Assembly (NCBI GenBank): GCA_902496455.1
Contig: CABVAY010000003.1
Span: 1 to 64,000 of the forward strand
From: an uncultured Collinsella sp.
GTDB taxonomy: Bacteria > Actinomycetota > Coriobacteriia > Coriobacteriales > Coriobacteriaceae
Reading direction: 5' to 3'
Length of the DNA: 64,000 bases
This document shows positions 45,501-54,186 of this stretch, piece by piece (the first letter of the stretch is position 1; each line of letters opens with the position of its first letter). The notes beneath the pieces were generated by a model. That model worked only from the letters and a program-made list of their open reading frames with translations. It searched no databases and was not told the DNA's origin. The position numbers and the translations under genes are program-made.

Positions 45501-47102
45501 ATGGATCAAAGCAAGCCTTCGTTCTTTATCACGACGCCCATCTACTACGTCAACGCCGATCCGCACCTGGGCACGGCTTATTCCACCATCATCGCCGACG
45601 TTCAGGCCCGTTATCGTCGCTCCGCCGGCTATAACGTCAAGTTCCTGACCGGCATGGACGAGCACGGCGAGAAGGTCGCCGAGGCCGCAGCCAAGCACAA
45701 CATGACGCCGCAGGAGTGGACCGACAGCCAGGCTCCGCACTTCAAGGAGCTTTGGAGCAAGCTCGAGATCTCCAACGACGACTTCATCCGCACCACCGAG
45801 CCGCGCCAGCATCATGCCGTGCAGTACCTGTGGGAGCGCATGAAGGAGTCCGGCTACCTGTATAAGGGCAGCTACGACGGTTGGTATTGCGTGCCTGACG
45901 AGACCTACTTCACCGATACGCAGGTCCAGAAGGGCGACGAGGAGTACGGCAGCGTCGGCCAGCACCTGTGCCCCGACTGCCACCGTCCGCTTGAGCGCGT
46001 GCAGGAGGAGTCCTACTTCTTTAAGCTTTCCGCTTTCCAGGACAAGCTGCTCAAGCTTTACGACGAGCACCCCGACTTTGTCGAGCCTGCGTTCCGCATG
46101 AACGAGGTACGTAGCTTTGTCGAGGGCGGCCTTAATGACCTTTCCGTGAGCCGTACGAGCTTTGACTGGGGCATTCAGGTCCCGTTTGACGAGGGTCACG
46201 TGACCTACGTGTGGTTCGATGCGCTGCTCAACTATATGACGGCCGTCGGTTACGGTGTCGACACCGACGAGGCGCGTGCCGAGCTGGCCTATCGCTGGCC
46301 TGCGCAGTTCCACATCGTGGGCAAGGACATCATCCGCTTCCACTGCGTCATTTGGCCCGCCATGCTCATGGCCATCGGCGAGGCCCTGCCCGAGCACGTC
46401 TTTGCCCACGGCTTCCTGACCGTGCGCAATGCCGAGACCGGCAAGGCCGAGAAGATGTCCAAGAGCCGTGGCAACGCTATCGCTCCGCAGGACGTTATCG
46501 ACATGTTGGGCGTTGAGGGCTATCGCTACTACTTTATGACCGACGTCGTCCCCGGCACCGACGGTGCCATCAGCTTCGATCGCATGGAGCAGGTCTACAA
46601 CGCCGACCTGGCCAACAGCTGGGGCAACCTTATCTCGCGTTCGCTCAACATGAGCGGCAAGTACTTTGACGGTTGCGCCCCGGCTAAACCGGCGTCTGTC
46701 GACGCGTTCGACAACCCGCTAGCAAAGATCGCCGATGGCCTGGTCGAGCGCTACATGGCCAAGATGGACGTGCTCGATTACGGTGGAGCCAAGGACGAGG
46801 TCATGGAGCTCATCCACGCCGCCAACCACTACATCGAGGACTCCGAGCCTTGGGCACTTGCCAAGGACGAGGCCAAGGCTGACGAGCTGGCATTTGTGAT
46901 CTACAACCTGCTCGAGGCCATCCGCATTGCCGCTCACCTGCTGATGCCGCTCATGCCTCAGACTTCTGCCGAGGCCCTGCGCCGCCTGTCCTGCGAGGAC
47001 GAGGCCACGAGCGACGACCTCAAGGGCATTTGCGCTTGGGGCTTGCTTGCCGGTGGTCAGCCCGTCGAGAAGGGCGAGCCGCTGTTCCCGCGTCTGGGCT
47101 AA
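45501..47102 (+). CDS. metG: Methionine-tRNA ligase
   Basis: The 533-residue class I synthetase charges tRNA-Met. The HIGH element appears as HLGT (YYVNADPHLGTAYS) and the second signature as KMSKSRGN. A zinc-knuckle region holds LCPDCHRPLE. The C-terminal EMAP/tRNA-binding domain of the long form is absent, so this is the short form. TCTGGAGG precedes ATG 45501. A terminator follows at 47142. Confidence 0.96.
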   Translation: MDQSKPSFFITTPIYYVNADPHLGTAYSTIIADVQARYRRSAGYNVKFLTGMDEHGEKVAEAAAKHNMTPQEWTDSQAPHFKELWSKLEISNDDFIRTTEPRQHHAVQYLWERMKESGYLYKGSYDGWYCVPDETYFTDTQVQKGDEEYGSVGQHLCPDCHRPLERVQEESYFFKLSAFQDKLLKLYDEHPDFVEPAFRMNEVRSFVEGGLNDLSVSRTSFDWGIQVPFDEGHVTYVWFDALLNYMTAVGYGVDTDEARAELAYRWPAQFHIVGKDIIRFHCVIWPAMLMAIGEALPEHVFAHGFLTVRNAETGKAEKMSKSRGNAIAPQDVIDMLGVEGYRYYFMTDVVPGTDGAISFDRMEQVYNADLANSWGNLISRSLNMSGKYFDGCAPAKPASVDAFDNPLAKIADGLVERYMAKMDVLDYGGAKDEVMELIHAANHYIEDSEPWALAKDEAKADELAFVIYNLLEAIRIAAHLLMPLMPQTSAEALRRLSCEDEATSDDLKGICAWGLLAGGQPVEKGEPLFPRLG

Positions 47103-47141
47103 GACGCCGCGCGCCATATCGGCAATTCGCTGTTTAGATGT

Positions 47142-47176
47142 AAGGGCATGGCCGCAACGGTCCATGCCCTTTTGTT
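47142..47176 (+). terminator. Terminator after metG
   Basis: AAGGGCATGG (47142-47151) pairs perfectly with CCATGCCCTT (47162-47171), followed by TTGTTT. Confidence 0.8.
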
Positions 47177-47209
47177 TCAAGACGCCGCCACCATGCTGAG
47201 GAGGCAACT

Positions 47210-48070
47210 ATGACAACTTCGCCTTTGGCAAACCCCACGGCAACAAGGGAGCTGCTGGAGGAGTTTGGCCTTGCGACCAAGCATCGCCTGGGCCAGAACT
47301 TCCTGATCGACAACCATGTGATCGAGCGCATTTGCGAGCTTGCCGAGCTTGCAGGCGATGAGCGCGTGCTCGAGGTTGGTCCGGGCGTTGGCACGCTCAC
47401 GCTTGCGCTGTTGCAGGAGGCGGCGTGCGTCACGTCGATCGAGGCCGATCCCGAGCTCGAGCCGGTGCTCGATGCTCACGCCGCCGACTACGCCAACTTC
47501 CGCTTTATCATGGGCGACGCGCTCAAGGTGGGCCCGGAGCAGATTGAGCAGGCCGCCGGCGGCGAGCCCACGGTATTTGTCGCGAACTTGCCCTATAACG
47601 TGGCGGCGACGATCATCTTGCAGTTCTTCCAGACGATGCCCGCGCTCAAGCGTGCCGTGGTCATGGTGCAAAAGGAGGTTGCCGATCGCATTGCCGCAGT
47701 GCCGGGCAACAAGACCTATGGCGGCTATACGGCAAAGCTCGGCCTGTATGCGCAGGTGACGGGTCGCTTTGAGGTGCCGCCGCGTTGCTTTATGCCGGCG
47801 CCGCACGTGGACTCGGCCGTCGTGCGTATCGACCGTGTTGACGGCGTGGTGCCCGAAGGACTCGACCGCGAGTTTGTGGCCCGCGTGATTGATGCTGCAT
47901 TTGCCCAGCGTCGCAAGACCATCCGCAATTCCATGAGCGCCAACGGTTTTGCCAAGGACGTGCTCGATGCCGCTTTTGAGGTTTGCGGTATCGCACCCAC
48001 CACGCGCGCCGAGACGCTCGATGTTGCCGACTTTGTCCGCCTGGCCCGGGAGCTAATCCATGACGCCTAA
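47210..48070 (+). CDS. rsmA: 16S rRNA (adenine1518/1519-N6)-dimethyltransferase
   Basis: The 286-residue KsgA-family enzyme dimethylates two adjacent adenines of helix 45. It has LGQNFLID near the N-terminus, the AdoMet loop EVGPGVGTLT, the catalytic NLPYNV motif, and the C-terminal helical rRNA-binding domain (AFAQRRKTIRNSM). GAGGAGG lies just before ATG 47210. tatD starts 11 bp before its end. The usual rnmV gene between tatD and rsmA is not here. Confidence 0.96.
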   Translation: MTTSPLANPTATRELLEEFGLATKHRLGQNFLIDNHVIERICELAELAGDERVLEVGPGVGTLTLALLQEAACVTSIEADPELEPVLDAHAADYANFRFIMGDALKVGPEQIEQAAGGEPTVFVANLPYNVAATIILQFFQTMPALKRAVVMVQKEVADRIAAVPGNKTYGGYTAKLGLYAQVTGRFEVPPRCFMPAPHVDSAVVRIDRVDGVVPEGLDREFVARVIDAAFAQRRKTIRNSMSANGFAKDVLDAAFEVCGIAPTTRAETLDVADFVRLARELIHDA

Positions 48071-48977
48071 TGCCGAACGCGTGACGTTTACCAAGAAAAA
48101 GACGACGGTTGCTTGTCCCGTGCCCTTGGCGCCGCTTGCCGACACGCATGCACATCTGCTTTCGTTCTGGGGCAAGGATGTGCCTGAGACGCTCGTGCGT
48201 GCCAAGGCGGCGGGCGTCGACCTGTTGGTGACGATGTTCGACCCCATTGCCGACAAGTGCAGCGTGGCGGACTATAGCGACTGGCTGGTGCGCGAGATTC
48301 TTCCGATGCAGGATATCCCGCAGATCAAGTATCTTGCCGGCGTGCATCCGTATGGCGCGCCGGACTATACCGACGACGTTCATGCACAGGTCGTTGCCGC
48401 ACTCGATGACCCCTTATGCGCCGGTATTGGCGAAATCGGCCTGGACTATCACATGGACTATGACGACGATATCGCGCCGGCACCCCATAACGTGCAGATT
48501 GACTGCATGGCGCGCCAGCTCGAGCTTGCCGTGCGCCGCAATGTGCCGGTGGAGCTGCACCTGCGTCACGAGGACTCGGATGGGGAGCGCACCTCGCACG
48601 TGGACGCCTACAACGTGCTTCGTGAGGTGGGCGTGCCCCAGGCCGGTTGTGTGCTGCACTGCTTTGGCGAGGACCGCGCCACGATGGAGCGCTTTGTGGA
48701 GCTGGGCTGCTATATCGCCTATGGTGGTGCGGCCACCTTTAAGCGCAACGACGACGTGCGCGAGGCATTTGCGGCAACCCCACTCGATCGAATTTTGTTC
48801 GAGACGGATTGCCCGTATATGGCTCCGGAGCCCATCCGCGGTCTTGAATGCGAGCCCGCAATGATCTCCATTACGGCAAACGCGCTGGTTAACGACCGTG
48901 TCGATCGCACTGGTGAGGATGCCAAAACAATCGCGCAAGCCGCTTGGGAAAATGCTCGCAAACTTTTTCAAAAATAG
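48060..48977 (+). CDS. tatD: TatD-family metal-dependent deoxyribonuclease
   Basis: The 305-residue TIM-barrel hydrolase shows the TatD metal ligands: DTHAHL near residue 32, IGEIGLDYH, ELHLRHE, CVLHCFGED and the terminal ETDCPYMAPEP. Family members are 3'-5' exonucleases or D-aminoacyl-tRNA deacylase-like hydrolases. An unusual N-terminal extension of about 25 residues precedes the barrel. It overlaps rsmA by 11 bp and is followed by tRNA-Leu. Confidence 0.9.
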   Translation: MTPNAERVTFTKKKTTVACPVPLAPLADTHAHLLSFWGKDVPETLVRAKAAGVDLLVTMFDPIADKCSVADYSDWLVREILPMQDIPQIKYLAGVHPYGAPDYTDDVHAQVVAALDDPLCAGIGEIGLDYHMDYDDDIAPAPHNVQIDCMARQLELAVRRNVPVELHLRHEDSDGERTSHVDAYNVLREVGVPQAGCVLHCFGEDRATMERFVELGCYIAYGGAATFKRNDDVREAFAATPLDRILFETDCPYMAPEPIRGLECEPAMISITANALVNDRVDRTGEDAKTIAQAAWENARKLFQK

Positions 48978-48980
48978 TTC

Positions 48981-49009
48981 TTGCGTTCGTGGTGGCGCTC
49001 CGTTATTCT
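48981..49009 (+). promoter_or_regulatory. Promoter of tRNA-Leu
   Basis: TTGCGT (48981-48986), 17 bp and TATTCT (49004-49009), with an A/T-rich block just upstream that overlaps the tatD end. Confidence 0.65.
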
Positions 49010-49020
49010 AATTCCTGCAC

Positions 49021-49107
49021 GCGGGCGTGGCGGAATTGGCAGACGCGTACGGTTCAGGTCCGTATGGGGGCAACCCCATGAAGGTTCAAGTCCTTTCGCC
49101 CGCACCA
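49021..49107 (+). tRNA. tRNA-Leu(CAG)
   Basis: Class II tRNA with acceptor GCGGGCG/CGCCCGC, anticodon loop TTCAGGT (anticodon CAG) and a long variable arm (TGGGGGCAACCCCA). CCA is encoded. Confidence 0.95.
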
Positions 49108-49118
49108 TTAAATGAAAG

Positions 49119-49145
49119 AGCTCCCAGCAATGGGAGCTTTTTTGT
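49119..49145 (+). terminator. Terminator of tRNA-Leu
   Basis: AGCTCCCA pairs with TGGGAGCT around GCAA, followed by TTTTTT. Confidence 0.9.
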
Positions 49146-49198
49146 TATGGGCCGTTTTGGCAGATTTGACATATCGATTTCGCGCGGTAGATGTCCCT

Positions 49199-49418
49199 GT
49201 GGTCAAAAAGTGGCATATATGAGTACTGACATGAAAATAGAGACATTTCATGAAGCTATTTTTGCTCATTTTGCGCAACAGATGTACGCTAATTTGGCTC
49301 AACCTTGAGACAAAATGAAGTAATTTCGATAGACCCTCGGGTTCAACGAGGCGATTTTGACCCAAATACGCTGTTACTAAACTGGTAACAGTACTCATAT
49401 TTGGCCTTTTTTGACCAC
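49199..49418. mobile_element. MITE-like element with 30-bp terminal inverted repeats
   Basis: The left arm (49199-49228, starting GTGGTCAAAAAG) and right arm (49389-49418, ending TTTTTTGACCAC) match at most positions and share ATGAGTACTG at the inner ends. The 160-bp interior is AT-rich and has no gene. A smaller dyad CTGTTAC/GTAACAG (about 49372-49390) abuts the right arm. Length, terminal repeats and lack of coding capacity fit a MITE. No target-site duplication was confirmed. Confidence 0.6.
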
Positions 49419-49495
49419 GGGTCCTCTTGTTGGTGTCACACAGCTGCTTCGTGCGGGTATCCTAATGCCAACGTGTGCCTATCAGAGGAGAGACC

Positions 49496-50434
49496 ATGCT
49501 GTTGTCCGGTATCATCGCTGCCCTTACCAGCCTTTTGATTCCCATCATCATTCTGTTGCTGCTGCTTCCCAACGCCTGCTACGTCGTTGAACAGCAGCAT
49601 GCCGTGATCATCGAGCGTCTGGGCAAGTTTAACCGCATCGTCAACGCGGGCTTCCACATGAAGGTGCCCGTGATCGACCGCAAGGCCGCCACGGTGAGTC
49701 TGCGAACCATGAAAAACGGTTTTGGCATCGACGTTAAGACCCAGGACAACGTGACCATCGGCCTTGAGGTCTCTGCTCAGTACCACGTGAGCTATGACAT
49801 GGGCGCCGGCCCGGCAGATTCGGGCATCTACAAGAGCTACTATATGCTGCAGGAGCCCGTCGACCAGATGCGTGACTTCATCACCGACGCCCTGCGCTCT
49901 TCGATTCCCGTCTACACACTCGATGAGGTCTTTGCCAAGAAGGACGACATCGCCAAGGATGTCAACGCTACCGTTTCCGAGCAGATGGCCGCCTACGGCT
50001 TCACCCTCGTGTCGACGCTCATCACCAAAATCGCACTGCCGACCGAGGTTGAGAACTCCATGAACGACATCAACGCCGCCCAGCGCAAGCGCGCTGCGGC
50101 ACAGGAGCTCGCTGAGGCAGACCGCATCAAGCGCGTCACCGAGGCGACCGCCGAGGCTGAGGCTATGGAAAAGGCGGGCGAGGGCATCGCCAACCAGCGC
50201 AAGGCCATCGCGCTGGGTATCAAAGATTCGCTCGAGATCATCCAGGAGACGGGTGTCGGCAATGACGAGGCCAACCAACTGTTCATGTTTACGCAGTGGT
50301 CCGAGATGATGACGGAGTTCGCTCGCACGGGTAAAACCTCGACGGTCGTGCTGCCGAGCGACTTTTCGCAGTCGGCCTCGATGTTCGAGCAGATGCTGGC
50401 CGCCGGCAAAGTTCAAAACGATTCGAAGGAGTAG
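49496..50434 (+). CDS. SPFH/band 7 membrane protein
   Basis: The 312-residue protein has one N-terminal membrane helix (about residues 4-25; IIAALTSLLIPIIILLLLLP). A full SPFH domain (about 30-210) and a coiled-coil rich in Ala/Glu/Arg (about 200-265) follow. Such stomatin/HflK-like proteins form ring-like oligomers that organise membranes and interact with proteases. CEACG-type metal motifs or NfeD partners are absent. ATG 49496 has GAGGAGAG upstream; the open frame from 49475 is rejected. rlmH follows after 6 bp. Confidence 0.88.
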   Translation: MLLSGIIAALTSLLIPIIILLLLLPNACYVVEQQHAVIIERLGKFNRIVNAGFHMKVPVIDRKAATVSLRTMKNGFGIDVKTQDNVTIGLEVSAQYHVSYDMGAGPADSGIYKSYYMLQEPVDQMRDFITDALRSSIPVYTLDEVFAKKDDIAKDVNATVSEQMAAYGFTLVSTLITKIALPTEVENSMNDINAAQRKRAAAQELAEADRIKRVTEATAEAEAMEKAGEGIANQRKAIALGIKDSLEIIQETGVGNDEANQLFMFTQWSEMMTEFARTGKTSTVVLPSDFSQSASMFEQMLAAGKVQNDSKE

Positions 50435-50440
50435 ACGCGC

Positions 50441-50911
50441 GTGAAATACACCGTCGTTTGCGTCGGTAAGCTCAAGGAGCGCTTTTGGAAGGACGCGTGC
50501 GCTGAGTACGCCAAGCGCCTAGGTGCCTATGCCAAGGTTGATATCCGCGAGGTGGCCGATATCGACCCGGCTAAGGCGGGCGGCGTGGATGCCGCGCGCG
50601 ACAAGGAGGGGGCGGCGATTCTTGCTGCCTTGCCGTCTCGAGCGCATGTGATCCTGCTGGCCATTGAGGGCAAAGAGCGCTCGAGCGAGGAGTTTTCGGC
50701 GCGGCTCGATGATCTTATGCTGCGTGGTAACAGCGACATCGCCTTTGTGATTGGCGGATCGGACGGCGTGAGCGATGACGTGCGCGCCCGCGCCGACGAG
50801 ATGCTCAGCTTTGGACGCATTACCTTGCCGCATAACCTGGCGCGCGTGGTGCTGCTGGAGCAAATCTACCGCGCCTGCAAGATCAGTCGTGGCGAGCCGT
50901 ATCACAAATAG
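50441..50911 (+). CDS. rlmH: 23S rRNA (pseudouridine1915-N3)-methyltransferase
   Basis: The 156-residue SPOUT enzyme methylates pseudouridine 1915 of 23S rRNA. Diagnostic parts are VVCVGKLKERFWKDACAEY at the start, LLAIEGKERSSEEF, FVIGGSDGVSDDV, and the knot end TLPHNLARVVLLEQIYRACK. It starts with GTG 50441, with AAGGAG about 10 nt upstream. It lies in a short operon after the SPFH gene. Confidence 0.95.
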   Translation: MKYTVVCVGKLKERFWKDACAEYAKRLGAYAKVDIREVADIDPAKAGGVDAARDKEGAAILAALPSRAHVILLAIEGKERSSEEFSARLDDLMLRGNSDIAFVIGGSDGVSDDVRARADEMLSFGRITLPHNLARVVLLEQIYRACKISRGEPYHK

Positions 50912-50984
50912 GTCGGCAATACGAAACAATGGCGTGGGACAATACCTTTCGTTTTGAGGAATGTGTCTGGAAGGACTATGAGAT

Positions 50985-51755
50985 ATGAAGATTGGATTTG
51001 TCGGTTTTGGCAATATGGCGAGCGCTATGGCCGATGGCTGGATCGCTGCCGGTGTAGCTGTGAGCGACATGTGCGCCTGCGCGGGTCGCTACGACGCACT
51101 GGTTGAGCGCTGCGAGGCGCGCGGCATGGTCGCCTGCCACGATGCCGCCGAGGTTGTCGCCGCATCCGATATCGTGGTCGCTGCGGTCAAACCGTACATG
51201 ATCGAGAAGGTATTCGCCCCGCTCAAGGACATTCTTGCCGACAAGGTCGTTCTGTCGGTTGCCTGGACTTGGGACAGTGCCAAGTGGGAGCAGGTCCTGC
51301 CGGGCGTCGCGCACATCTCGACGGTGCCCAACACACCGGTTTCGGTGGGCGAGGGCGTCATCGCCTGCGAGAAGGCTTCCACGCTTAGTGATGAGCAGAG
51401 CGCAGTGGTGCTTGATCTGCTTGGCAAGCTCGGTGCGGTGGTCGAGCTCGATACGAGCCTGCTGTTTGTGGGCGGCACGGTGGGTGGTTGCGCTCCGGCA
51501 TTTGTCGCCATGGCAATCGAGGCCCTGGGCGATGCAGCGGTCAAGCACGGTATCCCGCGTGCCGATGCCTATCGCATTGTGAGCCAGATGGTGCTGGGTA
51601 CGGCAAAGCTGCAGCTTGCAACTGGCCAGCATCCTGCGGCGATGAAGGATGCCGTATGCTCGCCCGGTGGTGCCACCATCAAGGGCGTCGTTGCGCTCGA
51701 GGACGCCGGCATGCGCAGTGCCCTGGTCAAGGCAATCGACGCAACTCTCCAGTAA
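50985..51755 (+). CDS. proC: Pyrroline-5-carboxylate reductase
   Basis: The 256-residue enzyme makes proline from P5C with NAD(P)H. It has the N-terminal Rossmann motif GFVGFGNMASAMADG, AAVKPYM, PNTPVSVGEGV, and the C-terminal dimer-domain signature CSPGGATIKGVVALEDAG. AAGGACT precedes ATG 50985. The stop is immediately followed by an inverted-repeat element. Confidence 0.93.
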   Translation: MKIGFVGFGNMASAMADGWIAAGVAVSDMCACAGRYDALVERCEARGMVACHDAAEVVAASDIVVAAVKPYMIEKVFAPLKDILADKVVLSVAWTWDSAKWEQVLPGVAHISTVPNTPVSVGEGVIACEKASTLSDEQSAVVLDLLGKLGAVVELDTSLLFVGGTVGGCAPAFVAMAIEALGDAAVKHGIPRADAYRIVSQMVLGTAKLQLATGQHPAAMKDAVCSPGGATIKGVVALEDAGMRSALVKAIDATLQ

Positions 51756-51914
51756 AACCTGCCATTTAGGGACAGGTTTATTTTGGCAGGTTTTTCCTGC
51801 GGTTTTGTCGTATGTGCGAAAAGCGCCCCGCAACTGGCTCAATTCCAGTTGCGGGGCGCTTGCGTTTGCCCAGATAAAACCGACCAAAATAAACCTGTCC
51901 CTTTTTGGCAGGTT
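51756..51914. mobile_element. Nested inverted-repeat element between proC and a small membrane-protein gene
   Basis: The outer arms (51756-51786 and 51884-51914, 31 nt each, starting AACCTGCCA) match except for three central bases. Inside, AAGCGCCCCGCAACTGG (51821-51837) pairs perfectly with its complement at 51845-51861. The element begins at the proC stop codon and its right end overlaps the stop codon of the convergent small gene. It is MITE-like in design, or a large double terminator. Confidence 0.6.
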
Positions 51915-52086
51915 AGTCCCAGAAGCTGTCTTCCTCATCCTCGGACTTGGGTCCGCGGTCGACGTACATCTTATGGGTACGCTTCTCCATTACAAAGGCA
52001 AGAATCGCAAATAACAGGATGCCGCCGGCGAAAAGGATGGCAAAACCGGTGCGGGTGCCAAACAAAAAGGAAAAAACTGCGTCCAT
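51913..52086 (-). CDS. 57-residue single-span membrane protein
   Basis: A complete short gene: ATG 52086 preceded by AGAAGG, stop TAA at 51915-51913. The product has one membrane helix (about residues 14-33; GFAILFAGGILLFAILAFVM), a basic segment MEKRTHKMY, and an acidic C-terminus (PKSEDEEDSFWD). A TATACT box lies upstream on the minus strand near 52137. The topology and basic-acidic tail look like a real small membrane protein. No function is known. Confidence 0.7.
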   Translation of the reverse strand: MDAVFSFLFGTRTGFAILFAGGILLFAILAFVMEKRTHKMYVDRGPKSEDEEDSFWD

Positions 52087-52197
52087 TGGGTGCCTTCTTG
52101 CGTAGTTGAGTTGGGTCGTAAACGCTCATAAGTATATACTTGCCCATACATGTACAAGGTTGCAACCTAAATGGAATGTATATCGCCGGAGGATCTA

Positions 52198-53481
52198 ATG
52201 CTTGATATCAAGTTTGTTCGCGAGAACCCCGATGCCATCGATGTCGCCATGGCTAACCGCCAGACGTCTTGGGATCGCGAGAAGTTCTTTGAGCTCGACG
52301 ACGAGCGCCGTGCCGTCATCACCGAGGTCGAGGAGCTCCAGGCTACGCGCAATGCCGAGTCCAAGAAGATCGGCGCCCTGATGAAGGAGGGCAAGAAGGA
52401 CGAGGCCGAGGCCGCCAAGGAGGCCGTGCGCGCCGTCAACGAGAAGATTGACGGTCTGGCCGAGCGCCGCACCGCTCTCGAGCAGGAGCAGTACGGCTTC
52501 ATGGCTCACCTGCCCAACATTCCGTGCGATGCCACCCCGTACGGTAAGGACGAGGACGAGAACATCGAGCGTCGCCGCTGGGGCACCCCGCGCGAGTTCG
52601 ACTTCGACTTTAAGCCGCACTGGGATCTGGGCACCGATCTGGACATCCTCGACTTCGAGCGTGGCAACAAGCTCTCCGGCAGCCGCTTTACCGTTCTCGG
52701 TGGCGCCGGCGCCCGCCTGGAGCGCGCCCTCATCAACTTCTTCCTCGATACGCACACCAGCCGTGGTTTTAAGGAGTGGTGGCCGCCCATCGTCGTCAAG
52801 CGTCAGACCATGTTCGGCACGGGCCAGCTGCCCAAGTTCGAGGACGACGCCTACCACGTCTCGGGTGACAACTTCCTGATCCCCACCGCCGAGGTCGTGC
52901 TCACCAACCTGCACGCCGGCGAGATCCTCGACGCCGACACCCTGCCGCGCCGCTACACCGCCTTCACCCCCTGCTTCCGCGAGGAGGCCGGTTCCGCCGG
53001 TCGCGACACCCGCGGCATCATCCGTCAGCACGAGTTCGACAAGGTCGAGATGGTCAAGTTCGCTAAGCCGGAGGAGTCCGACGAGGAGCTCGAGAGCATG
53101 ACCGCCGAGGCCGAGTACCTGCTGCAGCAGCTGGGCCTTCCGTATCGCGTGATTAGCCTGTGCACCGGCGACTTGGGCTTCTCTGCCCGTCAGACCTACG
53201 ACGTCGAGGTCTGGCTGCCGAGCTACAACGCCTACAAGGAGATCAGCTCCTGCTCCAACTGCGGTGACTTCCAGGCTCGCCGCGCCAACATCAAGTATCG
53301 CGACCCCGAGAACTTCAAGGGTTCGCGCTACCTGCACACTCTCAACGGTTCCGGCCTGCCGGCCGGCCGCACCATGGCCGCCATTCTGGAGAACTACCAG
53401 AACGCCGACGGCACCATCACGATCCCCGAGGTCCTGCGTCCTTACATGGGCGGTCTCGAGAAGATCGAGCCGGTCGCGTAA
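52198..53481 (+). CDS. serS: Serine-tRNA ligase
   Basis: The 427-residue class II synthetase charges tRNA-Ser and tRNA-Sec. Residues 1-105 form the long antiparallel coiled coil that reads the variable arm (MLDIKFVRENPDAIDVAMAN at the start). The catalytic core shows PTAEVVLTN, motif 2 FREEAGSAGRDTRGIIRQHE and motif 3 GSGLPAGRTMAAILENYQ. ATG 52198 has GGAGGATC right upstream. A terminator follows at 53505. Confidence 0.96.
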   Translation: MLDIKFVRENPDAIDVAMANRQTSWDREKFFELDDERRAVITEVEELQATRNAESKKIGALMKEGKKDEAEAAKEAVRAVNEKIDGLAERRTALEQEQYGFMAHLPNIPCDATPYGKDEDENIERRRWGTPREFDFDFKPHWDLGTDLDILDFERGNKLSGSRFTVLGGAGARLERALINFFLDTHTSRGFKEWWPPIVVKRQTMFGTGQLPKFEDDAYHVSGDNFLIPTAEVVLTNLHAGEILDADTLPRRYTAFTPCFREEAGSAGRDTRGIIRQHEFDKVEMVKFAKPEESDEELESMTAEAEYLLQQLGLPYRVISLCTGDLGFSARQTYDVEVWLPSYNAYKEISSCSNCGDFQARRANIKYRDPENFKGSRYLHTLNGSGLPAGRTMAAILENYQNADGTITIPEVLRPYMGGLEKIEPVA

Positions 53482-53504
53482 GTTGGCTGCATAGGGGATA
53501 TGCA

Positions 53505-53534
53505 AGGGCGCTCCTTCGGGGGCGCCCTATTTCG
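53505..53534 (+). terminator. Terminator after serS
   Basis: AGGGCGC (53505-53511) pairs with GCGCCCT (53522-53528), followed by ATTTCG. The T-run is short. Confidence 0.6.
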
Positions 53535-53654
53535 TGCGCAGGTCCATACCATGCCGTGCGGACAGCTCAATAGAAAACACACGAACAACTGTTCTGTATA
53601 CAGCCATCTACCTGCTATGCTTTTGCTAAATAAGAGCGAGAGAAAGGGGACGCG

Positions 53655-54032
53655 ATGGAGTTGTTTGATGATCGGGTGGTTTTGTTTGAGAGCGACGAGG
53701 GCGGGGAGTACCTGCTTGTAACGTGTGAGCCGTCTGGCATGGGTGGCCTGGTGGTTCGGCAGGCGAGCGAGGGCCCGTTGACCCAATGGTGCTTTGAGGA
53801 GTCGCCGCATGTGGTCGAGACCTTTGTGACGCACGAGGGGCTTGTGGCGCTGGAGCACTTCTATGGAGTTGGGACTTCCAACCAGGTCGCGCGCATGCTG
53901 AGCATCTCGTTTGCCGATTATGACTGTGCCCAGCGGGTGAGATCGCTCCTGAGGGAACTTGATGCTAAGTTTGACGTGATCGAAAAGCCAATCGATCGTA
54001 CGGGGAACGTCGGTATGTGCGGAGCAGCATGA
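53655..54032 (+). CDS. Uncharacterised 125-residue protein
   Basis: I do not recognise this family. The product is acidic, without a membrane helix or signal peptide, and has a central beta-rich part (VVRQASEGPLTQWCFEESPH) and a helical C-terminal part (DYDCAQRVRSLLRELDAKFD). AGAAAGGGGA precedes ATG 53655. It lies between the serS terminator and the first tRNA-Arg, whose promoter overlaps its downstream region. An own transcript is likely (TATACA near 53597). Confidence 0.65.
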   Translation: MELFDDRVVLFESDEGGEYLLVTCEPSGMGGLVVRQASEGPLTQWCFEESPHVVETFVTHEGLVALEHFYGVGTSNQVARMLSISFADYDCAQRVRSLLRELDAKFDVIEKPIDRTGNVGMCGAA

Positions 54033-54109
54033 CAAAACTGCGTTTCACAAAAAAGTTTGAGATTGTGCTTGACTCCAATAAGCTAAAGTGGTTTTATATG
54101 TCTTGCGCT

Positions 54110-54186
54110 GCGGCGTTACCTCAGCTGGATAGAGGGTCTGACTACGAATCAGAACGTCATAGGTTCGAATCCTATACGCCGCACCA
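54110..54186 (+). tRNA. tRNA-Arg(ACG), copy 1
   Basis: Acceptor GCGGCGT/ACGCCGC, anticodon loop CTACGAA (ACG, read as ICG) and encoded CCA. A TTGACT...TTTTAT promoter (54069-54097) precedes it. The A34 anticodon normally needs TadA editing. Confidence 0.95.

Noticed and set aside
49027..49308. 93-codon frame starting inside tRNA-Leu
   Set aside because: It overlaps the tRNA and its terminator and continues into the MITE-like element; no gene signal.
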